DNA from: Cruorifilaria tuberocauda
Lineage: Eukaryota > Nematoda > Chromadorea > Rhabditida > Onchocercidae
DNA length: 64,000 nucleotides
Reading direction: 5' to 3'
Assembly (NCBI GenBank): GCA_013365365.1
Contig: JABVXU010000204.1
Span: 1-64,000 of the forward strand
Shown here: positions 55,164 to 64,000 of the stretch, piece after piece
How positions within the stretch are numbered: the stretch's first letter is position 1
How the letters are laid out: every line of letters starts with the position of its first letter
Translations under genes and position numbers: made by a program
Notes under the pieces: generated by a model
What the model was told of the DNA's origin: nothing
What the model saw: only the letters and a program-made list of their open reading frames with translations
Database searches by the model: none

Positions 55164-56738
55164 AATTGTATTATCATATTCATTCAGAAGTGCTGTGAAA
55201 CTTGGAAAAAATTCTTTATAAATAAGCTTATTTAATGTGTAATTACATGAAAATATATATAAGTATACTTTGATGATACAAATAACAAAGTTGATGCAAG
55301 TAAATTCTAAAAATTAAATGTAGAATATTTAAACATTACTGTAACAATTCGGTAAACAATTTTTCTCTAAATTCTAATCCTCTAGCTTGATTTTTAGGAG
55401 TAGAATATTAGGAAAGCATCATATCCTATCAAAATCTGCTGAATTTTCGCTTATTCGCATGAATAAGCGATATCTGAAGTACGATCACCTATCACTGGAA
55501 ACATTTTGCTTAATATTTATATAGGATATCAATAAAAATTTCTGCACAACGGTATAACAAAGCTTTACATATTTATTAATTTAAATTCAAAGATGTATTA
55601 TCTTAAGACGAACAAGCGAAATGTTTTAAAACTTTCAATTTTTAAAATTTAATCTTTTCTGAGGTATTTATTATTTTTCAACGATTAACCATATAATAAT
55701 AGGAAAACAACAAAAAACTAAACCAGATGTAACAGTCGACTAGATTATCCGGTGAAGAATGTCTTGGATAATAAAACAGCTGGATTGGTAATTGGTAACA
55801 GTGACAGATAAGTGCAAGACTTGTTCCTATCAGATAGTAATACTATCTCATCCTTTCTAGTAGCTATATAATTATTTAGTAACATTTACGAAATAAATAA
55901 ATACTTTCAATTATGAAAAATACAGCAATATAATGAACATATAATGAAATATCACCGCATTAAACATTATACAATGCCTATCAAAATTGAAAGAATCAGA
56001 TAATTCCAAAGTGAAAGTGAAAATTGACAACATATGACAGTGAACTGATGGATAAATTAAATATTCAACACACACTGTGGATTTTTCGGATAAATGAAAT
56101 TGATAACACATTGAAAAGATGACAATAAAGTGATGGCGAAAGGATATAATATGACTACGATAGCACTGAATGAAATATCTTGGCAAATGATAAATGGCAT
56201 GATATCGAAGTACAATAATAATATGAATCTTAACACTTTACCAAAGAACTGACAAATATATTTGCATGATTACTAATATATAATTAAAACGACAAGAGTT
56301 CGAAATCTATAGCTACAAAGAGCATTTATTATAAGATCTCACAGGAAGTATTTTACGAAAATATTCAAATGTAATGTCACATAAATACATGAATCATGCA
56401 AAAAAGTTAAACTGAATTCAAAGTTCAAACTAAATAATTACAATCAGTGAAGAGCATTGAAACAAACCCTTTTTCATTCAATATATAAAGTTGATAATTA
56501 GCATTAGTAATTAGAAGGATGATTAAATAAATAAAATAGTTTGGGATAGCAAAAATCATGAATTTCTTTTAGATAATTCGTGATCAGTTCTATTCAACAG
56601 ATAATCAAATTGCCACCGGGAAAACTGTTGCACTAAACAAATTGGTTTGTATGGGGTGAGTTGCAGGGCTACATAAATAATTCCAAAAAATTATAATCTC
56701 GTACATCTCCCATATCTCCAAGAATAATTTCTCAGAAA
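55164..56738. other. Gap between ARHGAP39 and CDKAL1 genes
   Basis: No gene recognised in about 1.6 kb. The likely CDKAL1 leader acceptor (TTTCACAG) is at 55193-55194. The minus frame at 55911-56186 has no family resemblance. Confidence 0.5.

Positions 56739-64000
<7,262 letters not shown>

Overview
The window reads as nuclear DNA of a nematode, most likely a filarial (clade III) worm. It is very AT-rich. The genes are split into many small exons separated by AT-rich introns of about 80-700 bases, and acceptors follow the nematode TTTCAG/TTTTAG pattern. Several genes have an acceptor-like site 1-14 bases before the start codon, as expected for spliced-leader trans-splicing. All proteins are ordinary eukaryotic housekeeping families. 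I cannot name the species. No bacterial, viral or transposase gene was found.

Layout. 1-4440: degenerate AT-rich satellite (1-1460), a perfect hairpin (2721-2759) and a 43-base minisatellite (2905-3430). Plus strand: NUP93 (4444-10350) and dimethylglycine dehydrogenase (12341-19638). Then a run of seven genes, all on the minus strand. In transcription order they are GOLPH3 (44770-41057), ribosomal protein eS10 (38731-37800), a CCDC174 homologue (37435-35503), NTF2 (34925-33767), TMEM208/SND2 (32559-30659), SMPD4/nSMase3 (29700-25791) and an XTBD-domain XRN2-partner-like protein (24809-22591). ARFRP1 follows on plus (46013-47570). Minus-strand genes close the window: a diphosphoinositol-polyphosphate Nudix hydrolase (49264-48433), the tRNA methylthiotransferase CDKAL1 (55163-51243), and ARHGAP39/Vilse (62067-56739, 5' exons not found).

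Exon models were assembled by hand from reading-frame continuity, GT/AG sites and phase. Every internal junction listed keeps frame. Most models give a full-length protein close to its family's size. The genes do not form one pathway. Several act in membrane traffic and ER/Golgi biology (GOLPH3, ARFRP1, TMEM208, SMPD4, CDKAL1 tail anchor), and two in nuclear pore transport (NUP93, NTF2). The 365-base gap between eS10 and CCDC174 makes them the best operon candidate.

The least expected signal is a set of local duplications copying pieces of genes around splice junctions. One is an exact 56-base copy of a NUP93 intron 2/exon 3 acceptor placed about 160 bases beyond the NUP93 stop codon. Another is a diverged copy of the ARFRP1 exon 3 donor junction inside ARFRP1 intron 1. 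A third is a pair of diverged direct repeats flanking exon 4 of CDKAL1. No clearly new biological system was identified.
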